The notes under the pieces: model-generated
Told to the model about the DNA's origin: nothing
The model's database searches: none
What the model saw: only the letters and a program-made list of their open reading frames with translations
NCBI GenBank assembly: GCA_035995185.1
Contig: DASYKT010000035.1
Span: forward strand, 50,112-114,111
DNA length: 64,000 nucleotides
Reading direction: 5' to 3'
Source of the DNA: DASYKT01 sp035995185
GTDB taxonomy: Bacteria; Acidobacteriota; Blastocatellia; Pyrinomonadales; Pyrinomonadaceae
Part shown: piece after piece, positions 1-7,965 of the stretch
Layout: the number at the start of each line of letters is the position of its first letter
Position numbering within the stretch: the stretch's first letter is position 1
Position numbers and translations under genes: made by a program

Positions 1-65
1 AGACCGACAAGTTTTCGGTCCTTTATAGGAGAAAGGATGGAAACTTCGGCCTCATCCAGCCGTAA
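1..65 (+). CDS. hpf: Ribosome hibernation promoting factor, C-terminal end (partial)
   Basis: Only the last 20 codons lie in the window, in the frame starting at base 3 and ending with TAA at 63-65. They read SVLYRRKDGNFGLIQP at the end, which matches the conserved C-terminus of long-form HPF (RaiA/YfiA family), the domain that dimerises 100S ribosomes. The gene stops 28 bases before hprK, so the two are probably co-transcribed; hpf next to hprK is a common arrangement. The identification rests on this short tail alone, but the tail is characteristic. Confidence 0.75.
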   Translation, partial: TDKFSVLYRRKDGNFGLIQP

Positions 66-93
66 TAAGTATTGGCCTGAAAATTTTTAATTG

Positions 94-1068
94 ATGCGCA
101 CTTTTCACCGAAATGAAAAACCCGTCCTAAGTGTGGAAGAGTTTGCCCTGCAGGCGCCCGCGGAACTTAAAGTAGAGTTGATCGCGGGCGCCGCAGGCGC
201 TGAAAGCAGGTCGATAACCTCAGCCCGAATCCAAAAGCTCGGGCTGGCCCTGGCCGGATTTTCGCATTATATCCATCCCGGCCGGATGCAGATCGTGGGC
301 CAGAGCGAGATCGGATACCTCGAGCAGCTGGAGCCCGAGGCCCGGCGCAAGGCGATGCTCAATCTCGATCTGGAGAACATCTGCTGTATCCTGCTCACCA
401 AAAGCCTTGCACCGCCCGCCGAATTTTCCGAAATAGCCGATCAGTGCAAACTTCCGGTTTTACGCACACCCGCGGTCAGTTCGATCGCCATTGCTTTAGT
501 CTCTAATTTTTTACAGGAAGCCCTGGCGCCGCAGATCACCCTGCACGGCGTGTTGATGGAACTTTACGGCATCGGAGTTTTGCTGCTGGGCGAATCGGGC
601 ATCGGTAAATCCGAATGCGCGCTCGATCTGATCACGCGCGGCCATCGCCTGATTTCGGACGACACCGTTTTAGTAAAACGGATCGGCGATAAACTCGAAG
701 GCATATCGCCCGAGATAATTCAGGGGCATCTAGAGATCCGCGGCCTGGGGATAATCAACGTTAAAGATCTTTTCGGAATTTCGGCGGTGGGAAATAATAA
801 GCCGATCGATCTGTGCATTCATCTCAAAGCCTGGAACAAGGTCGATGAAATAGACCGCCTTGGCGCCGATACTCATACCGAAGATATTTTCGGCGTACAG
901 GTGCCAAAGGTCATTTTACCGATCAGCCCGGGCAGAAATATCTCAACGCTGGTCGAGACGGCCGTGCGTGTCCAGCTTTTACGCGCGGGGGGGTATGACG
1001 GGGCGCAAAAATTTATCGAGCGCCACACGGAAATGCTGCGGCGCGAAGCGCAGCAGAAAGAAGCTTAG
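94..1068 (+). CDS. hprK: HPr kinase/phosphorylase
   Basis: Bifunctional enzyme that phosphorylates, and dephosphorylates, a regulatory serine of HPr. The N-terminal regulatory domain covers about residues 10-135 and the kinase domain follows, with the P-loop GESGIGKS at about residues 166-173 and the HprK signature EIRGLGIINVKDLFG further on. The length of about 324 aa is normal for the family. The open frame begins with TTG at 91, but the ATG directly after it at 94 is the more likely start; no strong ribosome binding site is visible. It is followed, after a palindromic repeat, by rapZ, EIIA, HPr and EI, so its substrate HPr is encoded about 1.4 kb downstream. The target Ser48 in that HPr is present. 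Function is secure from motifs. Confidence 0.96.
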   Translation: MRTFHRNEKPVLSVEEFALQAPAELKVELIAGAAGAESRSITSARIQKLGLALAGFSHYIHPGRMQIVGQSEIGYLEQLEPEARRKAMLNLDLENICCILLTKSLAPPAEFSEIADQCKLPVLRTPAVSSIAIALVSNFLQEALAPQITLHGVLMELYGIGVLLLGESGIGKSECALDLITRGHRLISDDTVLVKRIGDKLEGISPEIIQGHLEIRGLGIINVKDLFGISAVGNNKPIDLCIHLKAWNKVDEIDRLGADTHTEDIFGVQVPKVILPISPGRNISTLVETAVRVQLLRAGGYDGAQKFIERHTEMLRREAQQKEA

Positions 1069-1085
1069 CAGGAAGTTTTAATTGA

Positions 1086-1134
1086 GCTGAGGGCGAGACG
1101 CCCTCAGGACAGCCGCCGAGACGGCAGCGCTACA
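1086..1134. repeat. Dispersed palindromic repeat, family B (single unit)
   Basis: Contains the inverted GAGGGCGAGACGCCCTC, then GCCGCCGAGACGGC and ends GCGCTACA. The same modules recur at 23151-23249, 39134-39216 and 42459-42556. It fills nearly the whole hprK-rapZ gap and ends 6 bases before the rapZ ATG, taking the place of any Shine-Dalgarno sequence. Confidence 0.8.
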
Positions 1135-1140
1135 ACCTTT

Positions 1141-2043
1141 ATGCCGCAAAACGAGAACTCGCATCAGACCCCCGATCTGGTCATTATTACCGGACTCAGC
1201 GGATCCGGAATGTCATCCGCCACCAATGCTTTTGAAGATCTGGGGTATTTTTGCGTCGATAATCTCCCGATCGCCATCCTTTCCACTTTTGCCAGGCTGA
1301 TGCAGCCGGATGAAGAGGAAAAACAAGCCATAAAAAAAGCCGCGCTGGTCATCGATATTCGCGAGAGACAATTTCTGTCTCAATTTCCCAAAGAGCTGAG
1401 CAAACTGGAGAAAAAAGGGATCAAGCCTTTTGTCCTGTTTTTTGAAGCGACTAATGAGGTTCTGCAGCGGCGATTTAGCGAGACGCGCCGCCCGCACCCG
1501 GCCGACATGGGCGACGGACTGACAACCGCGATCAATGCCGAGCGCGAGGCGATGAAAGAGGTTCACGATCATGCCGAACTGATCATCGATACTTCGGAAC
1601 ACACCGTGCATACCCTGCGGGCGCTGCTGCTGCAAAAATTCGGCGAATCGAGCGAAGGCGCGCAGATGTCGGTGCAATTCATCAGCTTTGGACATAAATA
1701 CGGCGGGCCGCGCGAAGTCGACCTGCTGTTTGACGTGCGGCACCTGCCTAATCCTTATTTTGTGCCGGAGCTGAAAGAACTCCCCGGCACCGATCAGCGC
1801 ATCATAAATTTTCTGGAACAGGAAAAAGAGGTGAAAGAAACCATCCGCCGTTTTAGCGAGCTGCTGGCGTATCTTTTGCCGCTGTATAAACGCGAAGGCA
1901 AATCATACCTGACCATCGGTATCGGCTGCACCGGCGGCAAGCACCGCTCCGTGATGGTGGCGGAAAACCTTGCGCGCGCACTCGATAAAGACAAGTTCAA
2001 TGTCTCGGTGGTTCACCGCGATGTTAAGAAAATAAAAAGTTAA
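1141..2043 (+). CDS. rapZ: RapZ/YvcJ family nucleotide-binding protein with altered P-loop
   Basis: In Escherichia coli RapZ is an RNA-binding adaptor that presents the sRNA GlmZ to RNase E; YvcJ of Bacillus binds and hydrolyses nucleotides. This 300-aa protein has the family's full length, the start of the N-terminal domain (GYFCVDNLP, about residues 36-44) and the C-terminal signature GCTGGKHRSV (about 261-270). The Walker A motif, normally GxSGSGKS, reads GLSGSGMS at residues 18-25, so Met24 replaces the catalytic lysine; the DNA at this point is clear (GGA ATG TCA). The ATG at 1141 has no recognisable ribosome binding site because a palindromic repeat lies directly upstream. It belongs to the hprK-EI operon. 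The family call is secure; nucleotide hydrolysis is doubtful. Confidence 0.93.
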   Translation: MPQNENSHQTPDLVIITGLSGSGMSSATNAFEDLGYFCVDNLPIAILSTFARLMQPDEEEKQAIKKAALVIDIRERQFLSQFPKELSKLEKKGIKPFVLFFEATNEVLQRRFSETRRPHPADMGDGLTTAINAEREAMKEVHDHAELIIDTSEHTVHTLRALLLQKFGESSEGAQMSVQFISFGHKYGGPREVDLLFDVRHLPNPYFVPELKELPGTDQRIINFLEQEKEVKETIRRFSELLAYLLPLYKREGKSYLTIGIGCTGGKHRSVMVAENLARALDKDKFNVSVVHRDVKKIKS

Positions 2044-2057
2044 AGGCATACGGATAT

Positions 2058-2504
2058 ATGTCATCAGAAAAAATAGAAATAAAAAAAGTCGGCGGGATTA
2101 TTGTCACGCACGGACAAGTGGCGAGCGAGCTTTTGGCGGCGGCCGAGACCGTGGTCGGAGGGCTTGACCACATCGTAGCGGTGTCTATCGGCTGGCATGA
2201 CGATGTGGAAATGGCCAAGGACGAGATCGCCGGCGCGATCAAAAAGGTGTCGCAGGGAAACGGCGTGCTGCTGCTGACGGATATGTTCGGCGGCACACCG
2301 ACCAATATTTCGGCGATGTTCCTCAAGCACGGCGAGGTGGAGATCGTCACCGGGGTCAATCTGCCGATGGTGATCAAGCTGGCTTCGCAAAATAAACAGA
2401 TGAGCCTGGAAGAAATGACCGCCGAGGTCGAACAGCAGGGCAAGACGGCGATCTATTGCGCCAGTGAACTGCTGGCGCCGCAAAAAATGAAAAAAGATGC
2501 TTGA
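2058..2504 (+). CDS. PTS EIIA component, mannose/fructose type
   Basis: Cytoplasmic EIIA domain protein of the mannose (ManX-like) superfamily, 148 aa. It accepts phosphate from HPr on a histidine. The active-site His18 lies in the N-terminal strand (GGIIVTHGQVASELL), and the family's LLLTDMFGGTPTN loop follows at about residues 75-87. There is no fused EIIB domain and no EIIB, EIIC or EIID gene in the neighbourhood. The stop codon overlaps the HPr start by 8 bases, implying translational coupling. A stand-alone EIIA beside HprK suggests a regulatory phosphorelay rather than sugar uptake; that is an inference. Confidence 0.93.
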   Translation: MSSEKIEIKKVGGIIVTHGQVASELLAAAETVVGGLDHIVAVSIGWHDDVEMAKDEIAGAIKKVSQGNGVLLLTDMFGGTPTNISAMFLKHGEVEIVTGVNLPMVIKLASQNKQMSLEEMTAEVEQQGKTAIYCASELLAPQKMKKDA

Positions 2505-2769
2505 GGACAAAGTGTTAATAGTCAATCAATTAGGATTGCACGCGCGAGCGGCGGCGCAGCTGGTGCACCTGGCGAATAGCTTTAAGAGCAACATCAAGCT
2601 GCAGCGAAGCGATAACCGGGGCGTGGCCGATGCGAAATCTATTCTCAGCGTATTGACTCTGGCGGCGACCAAGGGAACCGAATTGCTGATCGCGGTCGAA
2701 GGGCCGGACGAAAAGTCCGCGCTGGCGGCGATCAAAGATATATTTCAAAAAGGGTTTGGTGAGGTGTAA
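2497..2769 (+). CDS. ptsH: Phosphocarrier protein HPr
   Basis: Ninety-residue HPr. His15 in GLHARAAA is the site phosphorylated by enzyme I. Ser48 in ADAKSILSVLTLAA corresponds to the regulatory Ser46 that HprK phosphorylates, and the downstream glycine-containing segment is conserved. The ATG at 2497 overlaps the end of the EIIA gene by 8 bases, and the gene ends 6 bases before the EI start. Both phosphorylation sites and the kinase gene upstream are present, so dual histidine and serine control is likely. The gene order EIIA-HPr-EI is that of a compact regulatory PTS. Confidence 0.95.
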   Translation: MLEDKVLIVNQLGLHARAAAQLVHLANSFKSNIKLQRSDNRGVADAKSILSVLTLAATKGTELLIAVEGPDEKSALAAIKDIFQKGFGEV

Positions 2770-2775
2770 TAGCAT

Positions 2776-4569
2776 ATGGCAATTACACGCAAGAACAACA
2801 AAGAAAAGAACCCGCCCACTGCTGAAACGATCCTTAAAGGCCGCTCGGTTTCTAAAGGCATTGCGATCGGCGAAGCGGTCTGCCTCTACGGCGTAAAGCG
2901 CCAGTTTTACCGGATAAAATTAAAGAACAATGAAGTCGAGCGAGAAATAAAACGCTTCCGGGCGGCGCTGCGCCTGGCGCGGCTCCGGCTTAAAAAGATA
3001 AGCGCGCCCGCGCAGTCCAATTCGAGCAGCATTCTCGATGTGCAGTTTTTGATGCTCGAAGATCCGTCATTGATCAACAAGATAGAAACATTGATCCGCA
3101 GCCAAAAGGTCAACGCGGAGTGGGCGGTCAAAGAGGTCAGCGATAAATACCTGGAAGCGTATAAAGCGATCCAGGACGATTATTTGAAGGAACGATACAT
3201 CGATCTGGAAGACGTGACCGAGCGATTGATGGGCGCGCTCGAGGGCGGCGTTCATAGTTCGCTGCCTCTTTCGGATAAAACCATCGTGATCGCGAAAGAG
3301 ATAAAACCATCGACGATGGTCGAGATCCTAAACGGGGATGTAAAAGGTTTGGTCACGGAAAGCGGCGGGTGGACGTCGCACAGTTTTATTCTGGCCCGCG
3401 AACACGGTCTGCCTTCGGCAACAGGGATGAAGAATGTGCTGCGGCAGATCAAGACCGGCGACACGCTGGTGGTGGACGGAAATAACGGCATCGTGCACGT
3501 AAATCCGCCGGAGAAAAAAATGAAAGAGTTTTCGGCGCTGCAGGCTGCGATCAGTAAGCCAGGCCAGCGATCCAAACTTCCGCAGAAGATCAAAACCTTA
3601 GACGGCAGGGAAATGATCATCCGCGTCAATTCCGATACGGCGATAAATTATCTCGAAGCAAAAAAACTCGGGGCGAAGGGGATCGGCCTTTTTCGTTCAG
3701 AATTTCTCGCCAACCGCGAGCGCGGCTTTCCCACCGAAAAAACACAGCTGCGCGAATATACTCATATCGCAAATGAGGTCGGCAAGGACGGCGTCTGTAT
3801 TCGCACATTCGATATCGGCGTCTCACAGGCGTTCGATGAGTTTGAGGAGAAAGAAAAAAACCCGGCGCTGGGGCTGCGCGCGATCCGGCTGGTGCTGGCC
3901 AATGAAAACATATTTCGCACCCAGATCCGGGCTTTGCTGCGGGCCTCTTATAAAAAAGACGTGAATATCGTTTTGCCGATGATCTCAGACGTGGCAGAGA
4001 TCCTGCGGGCGAAAAAGATCATTGTCGAAGAAAGAAAGGCGCTCCGCGCCAAGAAAATAAATATCGGGAAACCGAAACTCGGCGCGATGATCGAGGTCCC
4101 TTCGGCGGTTTTGATGGCGGCTGAGATCGCCGTCGAGGTCGATTTTCTAAGCCTCGGCACTAACGACCTGGTTCAATACCTGCTGGCTGTCGACCGGGAT
4201 AATGAAAACGTGGCGGATTGGTTTCGCACCCTTCACCCGGCAGTTTTACGGTCGGTGAAATACGTGCTGGAAGCCGGCCGGAAATATAAGAAGCCGGTGA
4301 TGGTCTGCGGAGAAATGTCCGGATCGCCGGTTTATTGTGTGATCCTGATCGGCCTGGGCGCCACGGAACTCAGCATGAGCGTCAAGGCGATCCCGCGCGT
4401 AACCGAAGTATTGACACAAGTTAGCGCAAAAGACGCCGGCGCTATCACAAAAAAATTGTTGGGCTGCCGCTCTGCTTCCGAGGCCGAAGCCATGGTTCGT
4501 GCCGAATTTCATTGTAAGTGGCCGCATTTATTTGATTTAGAGGCTTTGCCAAAGCCGCGATCGATTTAA
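2776..4569 (+). CDS. ptsI: PTS enzyme I (phosphoenolpyruvate-protein phosphotransferase)
   Basis: Cytosolic enzyme that transfers phosphate from phosphoenolpyruvate to HPr. The 597 aa carry the N-terminal HPr-binding helices, the phosphohistidine domain with active His202 in GGWTSHSFILA, and the C-terminal PEP-binding TIM barrel with LFRSEFL, NPALGLRAIR, SLGTNDLVQYLLAVDR and the CGEMSG loop. The residue two places before Thr200 in the active-site motif is usually Arg (GGRTSH) but is Trp here. A ribosome binding site GAGGTG overlaps the last codons of ptsH, 10 bases before the ATG. No NifA-type GAF domain is fused to the N-terminus, unlike PtsP. Probably the last gene of the hpf-hprK operon. 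Confidence 0.95.
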   Translation: MAITRKNNKEKNPPTAETILKGRSVSKGIAIGEAVCLYGVKRQFYRIKLKNNEVEREIKRFRAALRLARLRLKKISAPAQSNSSSILDVQFLMLEDPSLINKIETLIRSQKVNAEWAVKEVSDKYLEAYKAIQDDYLKERYIDLEDVTERLMGALEGGVHSSLPLSDKTIVIAKEIKPSTMVEILNGDVKGLVTESGGWTSHSFILAREHGLPSATGMKNVLRQIKTGDTLVVDGNNGIVHVNPPEKKMKEFSALQAAISKPGQRSKLPQKIKTLDGREMIIRVNSDTAINYLEAKKLGAKGIGLFRSEFLANRERGFPTEKTQLREYTHIANEVGKDGVCIRTFDIGVSQAFDEFEEKEKNPALGLRAIRLVLANENIFRTQIRALLRASYKKDVNIVLPMISDVAEILRAKKIIVEERKALRAKKINIGKPKLGAMIEVPSAVLMAAEIAVEVDFLSLGTNDLVQYLLAVDRDNENVADWFRTLHPAVLRSVKYVLEAGRKYKKPVMVCGEMSGSPVYCVILIGLGATELSMSVKAIPRVTEVLTQVSAKDAGAITKKLLGCRSASEAEAMVRAEFHCKWPHLFDLEALPKPRSI

Positions 4570-4697
4570 CTCACAAAATCCGCCTAAATCTCCTAAAATT
4601 CTAGAAATCAACGGCTTTTGCGCGTTTATACAATCTGGATATGCTGCGCATCCGGCGCGGCCTCATTGAAATATCAACCCCTCCCCAGAATGTGTCT

Positions 4698-5756
4698 ATG
4701 AATAAGAGTGCCCTTAAATTCGTAATAATAGCTATCCTTTGCGCCGTTGCATTTACGCTGGAATCGTATGCCCAAACCGTTCCCGCCAACAGCAACAAGA
4801 ACTTTCCGTTTTCTCAAAATCCGAAGAGAAAGCCGAAAACGGCCGAGCCTGTCTCGAACCCGATCCAGGTTGTCGTGCCCGGCAATTCAAATACGCAGGT
4901 AGCCGCCGGTGAAGGCGGTTATGAAGGACGTTCGAGCGCCCAGAAACTGGCCTCGGTGTCGCGTGTCAAAAACTCCGCCTCCGACAAGAACTCAGCAGTT
5001 GCCAAAAACGCCGGCAAACCGGCGACCGAGCTTTATCGCGTGGGAACCGGCGACATTCTGGATATCAAATTGCTCAACAGCGATACAAAGGAATCGACCC
5101 TTTTTACGGTAATGGAAGACGGTTCGATCGATTATCCGCTGGCCGGCGGTGTCGTCCAGGTAAGCGGGTTGACCAATGACGAAGTAGAAGAATTGCTGGC
5201 AGCGCGGGTTACGCTGTATGAAAACCCCGAGCTTTCGGTGACCGTGCGCAGTTTTGCCAGCCATTCGGTGACGGTTTTGGGCCAGGTGGAAAAACCCGGC
5301 AATAAATCCCTGCGCCGCGAAGCCGTGCCGCTTTATGTGCTGCTGGCGGAAGTAGTACCCAATTCTTTGGCCGACAAGGTGATGATCACCCGGGCCGACC
5401 GGCAAACCATAAATATCGATCTAAATGACAGCGGCGCCAACGACACCCTGATCTATCCGGGCGACATGATCAAGATCACATCCGCCGCGGCCATAGCCTC
5501 GTCAGGAACGCAATTTTATTACATCAACGGCGTGCAAAACCCTGGGGAAAAATCTTTTCGCTCAGGGATAACGCTGACCCAGGCGATCCTTGCCTGCGGC
5601 GGAATGGTAAAGCAATCGGCTTCGAAAATAACCATCTCCCGGCAAAACGGGCAGGGAATGCTGAGCTCGGCTTCACACAATCTAAAAGATATCAAAGACG
5701 GAAAAGCTCCGGACCCGGTGCTGCAGCCCGGCGACCGTATTGAAGCGAAGAATTAG
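4698..5756 (+). CDS. Polysaccharide export protein with SLBB domains
   Basis: Wza/GfcE-like periplasmic or outer-membrane protein for capsule or exopolysaccharide export. After the signal peptide (MNKSALKFVIIAILCAVAFT, cleavage near SYAQ) comes a proline- and lysine-rich linker. Next is the Poly_export domain beginning LYRVGTGDILDIKLL (about residue 115) and two SLBB-type domains, including VTVLGQVEKPG and YYINGVQNPGEKSF. The open frame extends to 4641, but the ATG at 4698 directly precedes a standard signal sequence and is preferred. There is no lipobox cysteine, so it may not be a lipoprotein like Wza. No Wzc kinase or glycosyltransferase is adjacent. Confidence 0.85.
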   Translation: MNKSALKFVIIAILCAVAFTLESYAQTVPANSNKNFPFSQNPKRKPKTAEPVSNPIQVVVPGNSNTQVAAGEGGYEGRSSAQKLASVSRVKNSASDKNSAVAKNAGKPATELYRVGTGDILDIKLLNSDTKESTLFTVMEDGSIDYPLAGGVVQVSGLTNDEVEELLAARVTLYENPELSVTVRSFASHSVTVLGQVEKPGNKSLRREAVPLYVLLAEVVPNSLADKVMITRADRQTINIDLNDSGANDTLIYPGDMIKITSAAAIASSGTQFYYINGVQNPGEKSFRSGITLTQAILACGGMVKQSASKITISRQNGQGMLSSASHNLKDIKDGKAPDPVLQPGDRIEAKN

Positions 5757-5786
5757 TTGGCGGTGGGCAGTGGGCGGAATGCAGTT

Positions 5787-5852
5787 TTCGTGTGTTTAGT
5801 GTGCTTCGTGGTTAAGAATTTTAGCCACTAATTACACGAAATACACGAATAA
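5787..5852. repeat. Dispersed hairpin repeat, family A (mixed arms)
   Basis: The left arm TTCGTGTGTTTAGTGTGCTT and the right arm ending ATACACGAA are imperfect complements, with GTGGTTAA facing TTAGCCAC. The left arm is the variant seen at 29088 and the right arm that seen at 50045, so this copy looks like a hybrid of two subtypes. It lies between the SLBB gene and rnpB. Confidence 0.75.
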
Positions 5853-5990
5853 GGAAATTCCCGATGCCTCTCTGATACGCGATGGGATCTTTTTTAACAA
5901 CTACAATTACTCATTACCATCACCAGTTGCTAACTACCAATTACTTTTTTTGACATTTTTTTTGAAATACTACCACTGTTAAACATTTTC

Positions 5991-5999
5991 TGTTATTAT
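5991..5999 (+). promoter_or_regulatory. Extended -10 promoter for rnpB
   Basis: TGTTATTAT is an extended -10 (TGn plus TATTAT), placing transcription start near 6006, at the predicted 5' end of the RNase P RNA. No good -35 lies at the normal distance; a TTGACA at 5950-5955 is too far upstream. Confidence 0.45.
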
Positions 6000-6003
6000 A
6001 TGA

Positions 6004-6411
<408 letters not shown>

Positions 6412-6457
6412 CAAAATTTAACATTAAAGTTTGCAGGAAAGAGAGAAAGATCAACAA

Positions 6458-6739
6458 ATGACAAATCGTAGAGGTGTTTTTATTGGAGCGTATGTTCCCA
6501 ACGAATTAAAGGAATCGTTAAGGCGCCGTGCCGCGGCGGATCATCGCACCCTTTCACAGGAAATAACCCGAATTTTGACCGAAGCCGTGCACGGACAAGG
6601 ACTTCCGGCCGGCAGCGTTGACCGCCGTCAGGTTGACAGCACTACGCCGCGCCGCCGCTCGACCGATCCGATGCCGCGCCGCCGCTCCGAAGATCTGCCG
6701 TATGTGGCAGCCGGCGCGGATGGAAGCACCAGCCGCTAG
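6458..6739 (+). CDS. Ribbon-helix-helix (Arc-like) DNA-binding protein
   Basis: A 93-aa protein. Residues about 5-45 (GVFIGAYVPNELKESLRRRA, then DHRTLSQEITRILTEAV) fit an Arc/CopG-type ribbon-helix-helix fold, a beta strand followed by two helices that binds DNA as a dimer. The C-terminal half is a low-complexity arginine-rich tail with the near-repeat TTPRRRSTD / PMPRRRSED. The ATG at 6458 is preferred over an upstream TTG at 6431 because AGGAAAGAGAGA lies 10-20 bases before it. It directly follows rnpB and has no toxin partner, so it is more likely a free-standing regulator than an antitoxin. Targets are unknown. Confidence 0.75.
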   Translation: MTNRRGVFIGAYVPNELKESLRRRAAADHRTLSQEITRILTEAVHGQGLPAGSVDRRQVDSTTPRRRSTDPMPRRRSEDLPYVAAGADGSTSR

Positions 6740-6768
6740 ATTTGTTACCAACGATCACGTAAAGAAAG

Positions 6769-6793
6769 AGCGCCGTCATTGCCCGACGGCGCT
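6769..6793. terminator. Hairpin after the ribbon-helix-helix gene
   Basis: AGCGCCGTC and GACGGCGCT are perfect 9-base arms around a 7-base loop. Only a short T-rich stretch follows (TTATCGCATTTT), so it may be a weak terminator or a stabilising hairpin. Confidence 0.45.
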
Positions 6794-6835
6794 TATCGCA
6801 TTTTAAAGAGGCGTTTGCTACACTTGAGTTTCTTT

Positions 6836-7588
6836 ATGGGACGAAAAGGTTTTTGGATAGCAAGCATCGGCATAATTTTTGGCTTTGTCGGCGGATTTTT
6901 CTTTGCCAACATGCTAAACCGCCAGGAGATGGAATCTCTCAAGGCGAAAGCGGCGCAAACTCAAGACGCCGCGAAGACGGACGTCGGCGGGACACAAGCG
7001 GCCGGGCCGGATGAACAGGACCTTACTCCCGACGAGATCCGGCAAAAGATCGAGCGGGCCGATCAGAACCCGGCAAATATTCCTTATCAAAGAGACCTGG
7101 GGCTGTCCCTGTATTTATATGCGGGGATGAAAAAAGACGCGGCGCTTTTGTCGGACGCAAAGCGTCTGATGCTGCGCGTGTATGAAAAAGATCCCAAAGA
7201 CAACGAGCTGCTGCTGGCGCTGGGAAATGTGAGCTTTGATATCGGGCAAAGCAAGCATGACAACAAGAGCCTGGAAGAAGCGCGCAAATATTATGGCCAG
7301 GCATTGCAGTTAAAACCGAAACAGGTCGACGTGCAAACCGACATCGGCTCCACATACTTTCTCGAAGCCCCCCCGCAATACGAAAAGGCGCTCGCCGAAT
7401 ACCGCAAGTCTCTGCAGATCGAACCGGAGCATACCAGGACGCTCGATAATATTTCGCGGACGTTGATAATGCTGGGCCGCCTGGATGAGGCGCAGGATTC
7501 GCTCGTTAAATTGAAAAAGCTAGACGCAAATTATCCCGGCCTGGCGGACCTCGATTCCTTACTCGCACAAAAGAAAGCGTCAAAATGA
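6836..7588 (+). CDS. Membrane-anchored TPR protein
   Basis: About 250 aa. An N-terminal membrane segment (WIASIGIIFGFVGGFFFANM, about residues 5-24) is followed by an acidic linker and then at least three tetratricopeptide repeats. These include YYGQALQLKPKQVDVQTDIG and YRKSLQIEPEHTRTLDNISR. The layout resembles CcmH/NrfG-like TPR proteins, but no cytochrome c maturation genes are nearby. ATG at 6836 is chosen because it directly precedes the membrane helix; the open frame extends upstream to 6779 through the hairpin. It overlaps the next gene by 4 bases, so the two are a translationally coupled pair. The partner is unknown. Confidence 0.8.
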   Translation: MGRKGFWIASIGIIFGFVGGFFFANMLNRQEMESLKAKAAQTQDAAKTDVGGTQAAGPDEQDLTPDEIRQKIERADQNPANIPYQRDLGLSLYLYAGMKKDAALLSDAKRLMLRVYEKDPKDNELLLALGNVSFDIGQSKHDNKSLEEARKYYGQALQLKPKQVDVQTDIGSTYFLEAPPQYEKALAEYRKSLQIEPEHTRTLDNISRTLIMLGRLDEAQDSLVKLKKLDANYPGLADLDSLLAQKKASK

Positions 7589-7884
7589 AGTACCTGATCT
7601 TATTGCTGATATTGGCGGCGCTTTTTATTTACTTAAGCTGGCGTTTTCGGCGGCAGATCGCTGTCGCCCGCCAGGTGTGGAAAATGCTGCTGGAAACTAA
7701 CCGGAGAATGAATCAGCAGAACAGCGTAAAACAAGCCCCGCAGCAAAAGATCCCGGCAGGCAAATTAGTGCGCTGCGAAAAATGCGCCACCTGGGTTCCC
7801 AAAGACAGCGCGCTCAGCTTTGGAAACAATACCTATTTTTGTTCGGCGACGTGTATGGAAAAAGCGGTGGCGGTTAATGAATAG
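7585..7884 (+). CDS. Small membrane protein with zinc-binding PP0621-like domain
   Basis: A 99-aa protein with an N-terminal hydrophobic helix (YLILLLILAALFIYLSWRF) and a C-terminal metal-binding module. Paired cysteines occur as CEKCATW and, about 25 residues later, CSATCME, the pattern of the PP0621/TRASH-like zinc ribbons. It probably sits in the inner membrane with the zinc module in the cytoplasm. Its start overlaps the end of the TPR gene by 4 bases. Role unknown; in other bacteria proteins of this kind often sit beside pilus or histidine kinase genes, and here a PilS-like kinase lies convergently downstream. Confidence 0.75.
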   Translation: MKYLILLLILAALFIYLSWRFRRQIAVARQVWKMLLETNRRMNQQNSVKQAPQQKIPAGKLVRCEKCATWVPKDSALSFGNNTYFCSATCMEKAVAVNE

Positions 7885-7965
7885 TGATTAGTCACCAATG
7901 CCACTAATCATTCATCGTTAATCACTAATCACTAATCGCTCATCACTAATCGTTATTCATTATTC
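7885..7965. repeat. Degenerate short tandem repeat between convergent genes
   Basis: The gap is filled with irregular copies of CACTAATC/CATCGTTAATC. A related motif (TAATGATTAACGATTAGTGATTAA) forms the loop of the family C element at 35490-35599. There are no regular spacers, so it is not a CRISPR array. It may act as a bidirectional buffer between convergent transcripts. Confidence 0.55.

Noticed and set aside
7885..7965. Possible CRISPR-like array of ACTAATC repeats
   Set aside because: Units are too short and irregular, there are no unique spacers of constant length, and no cas genes are present.
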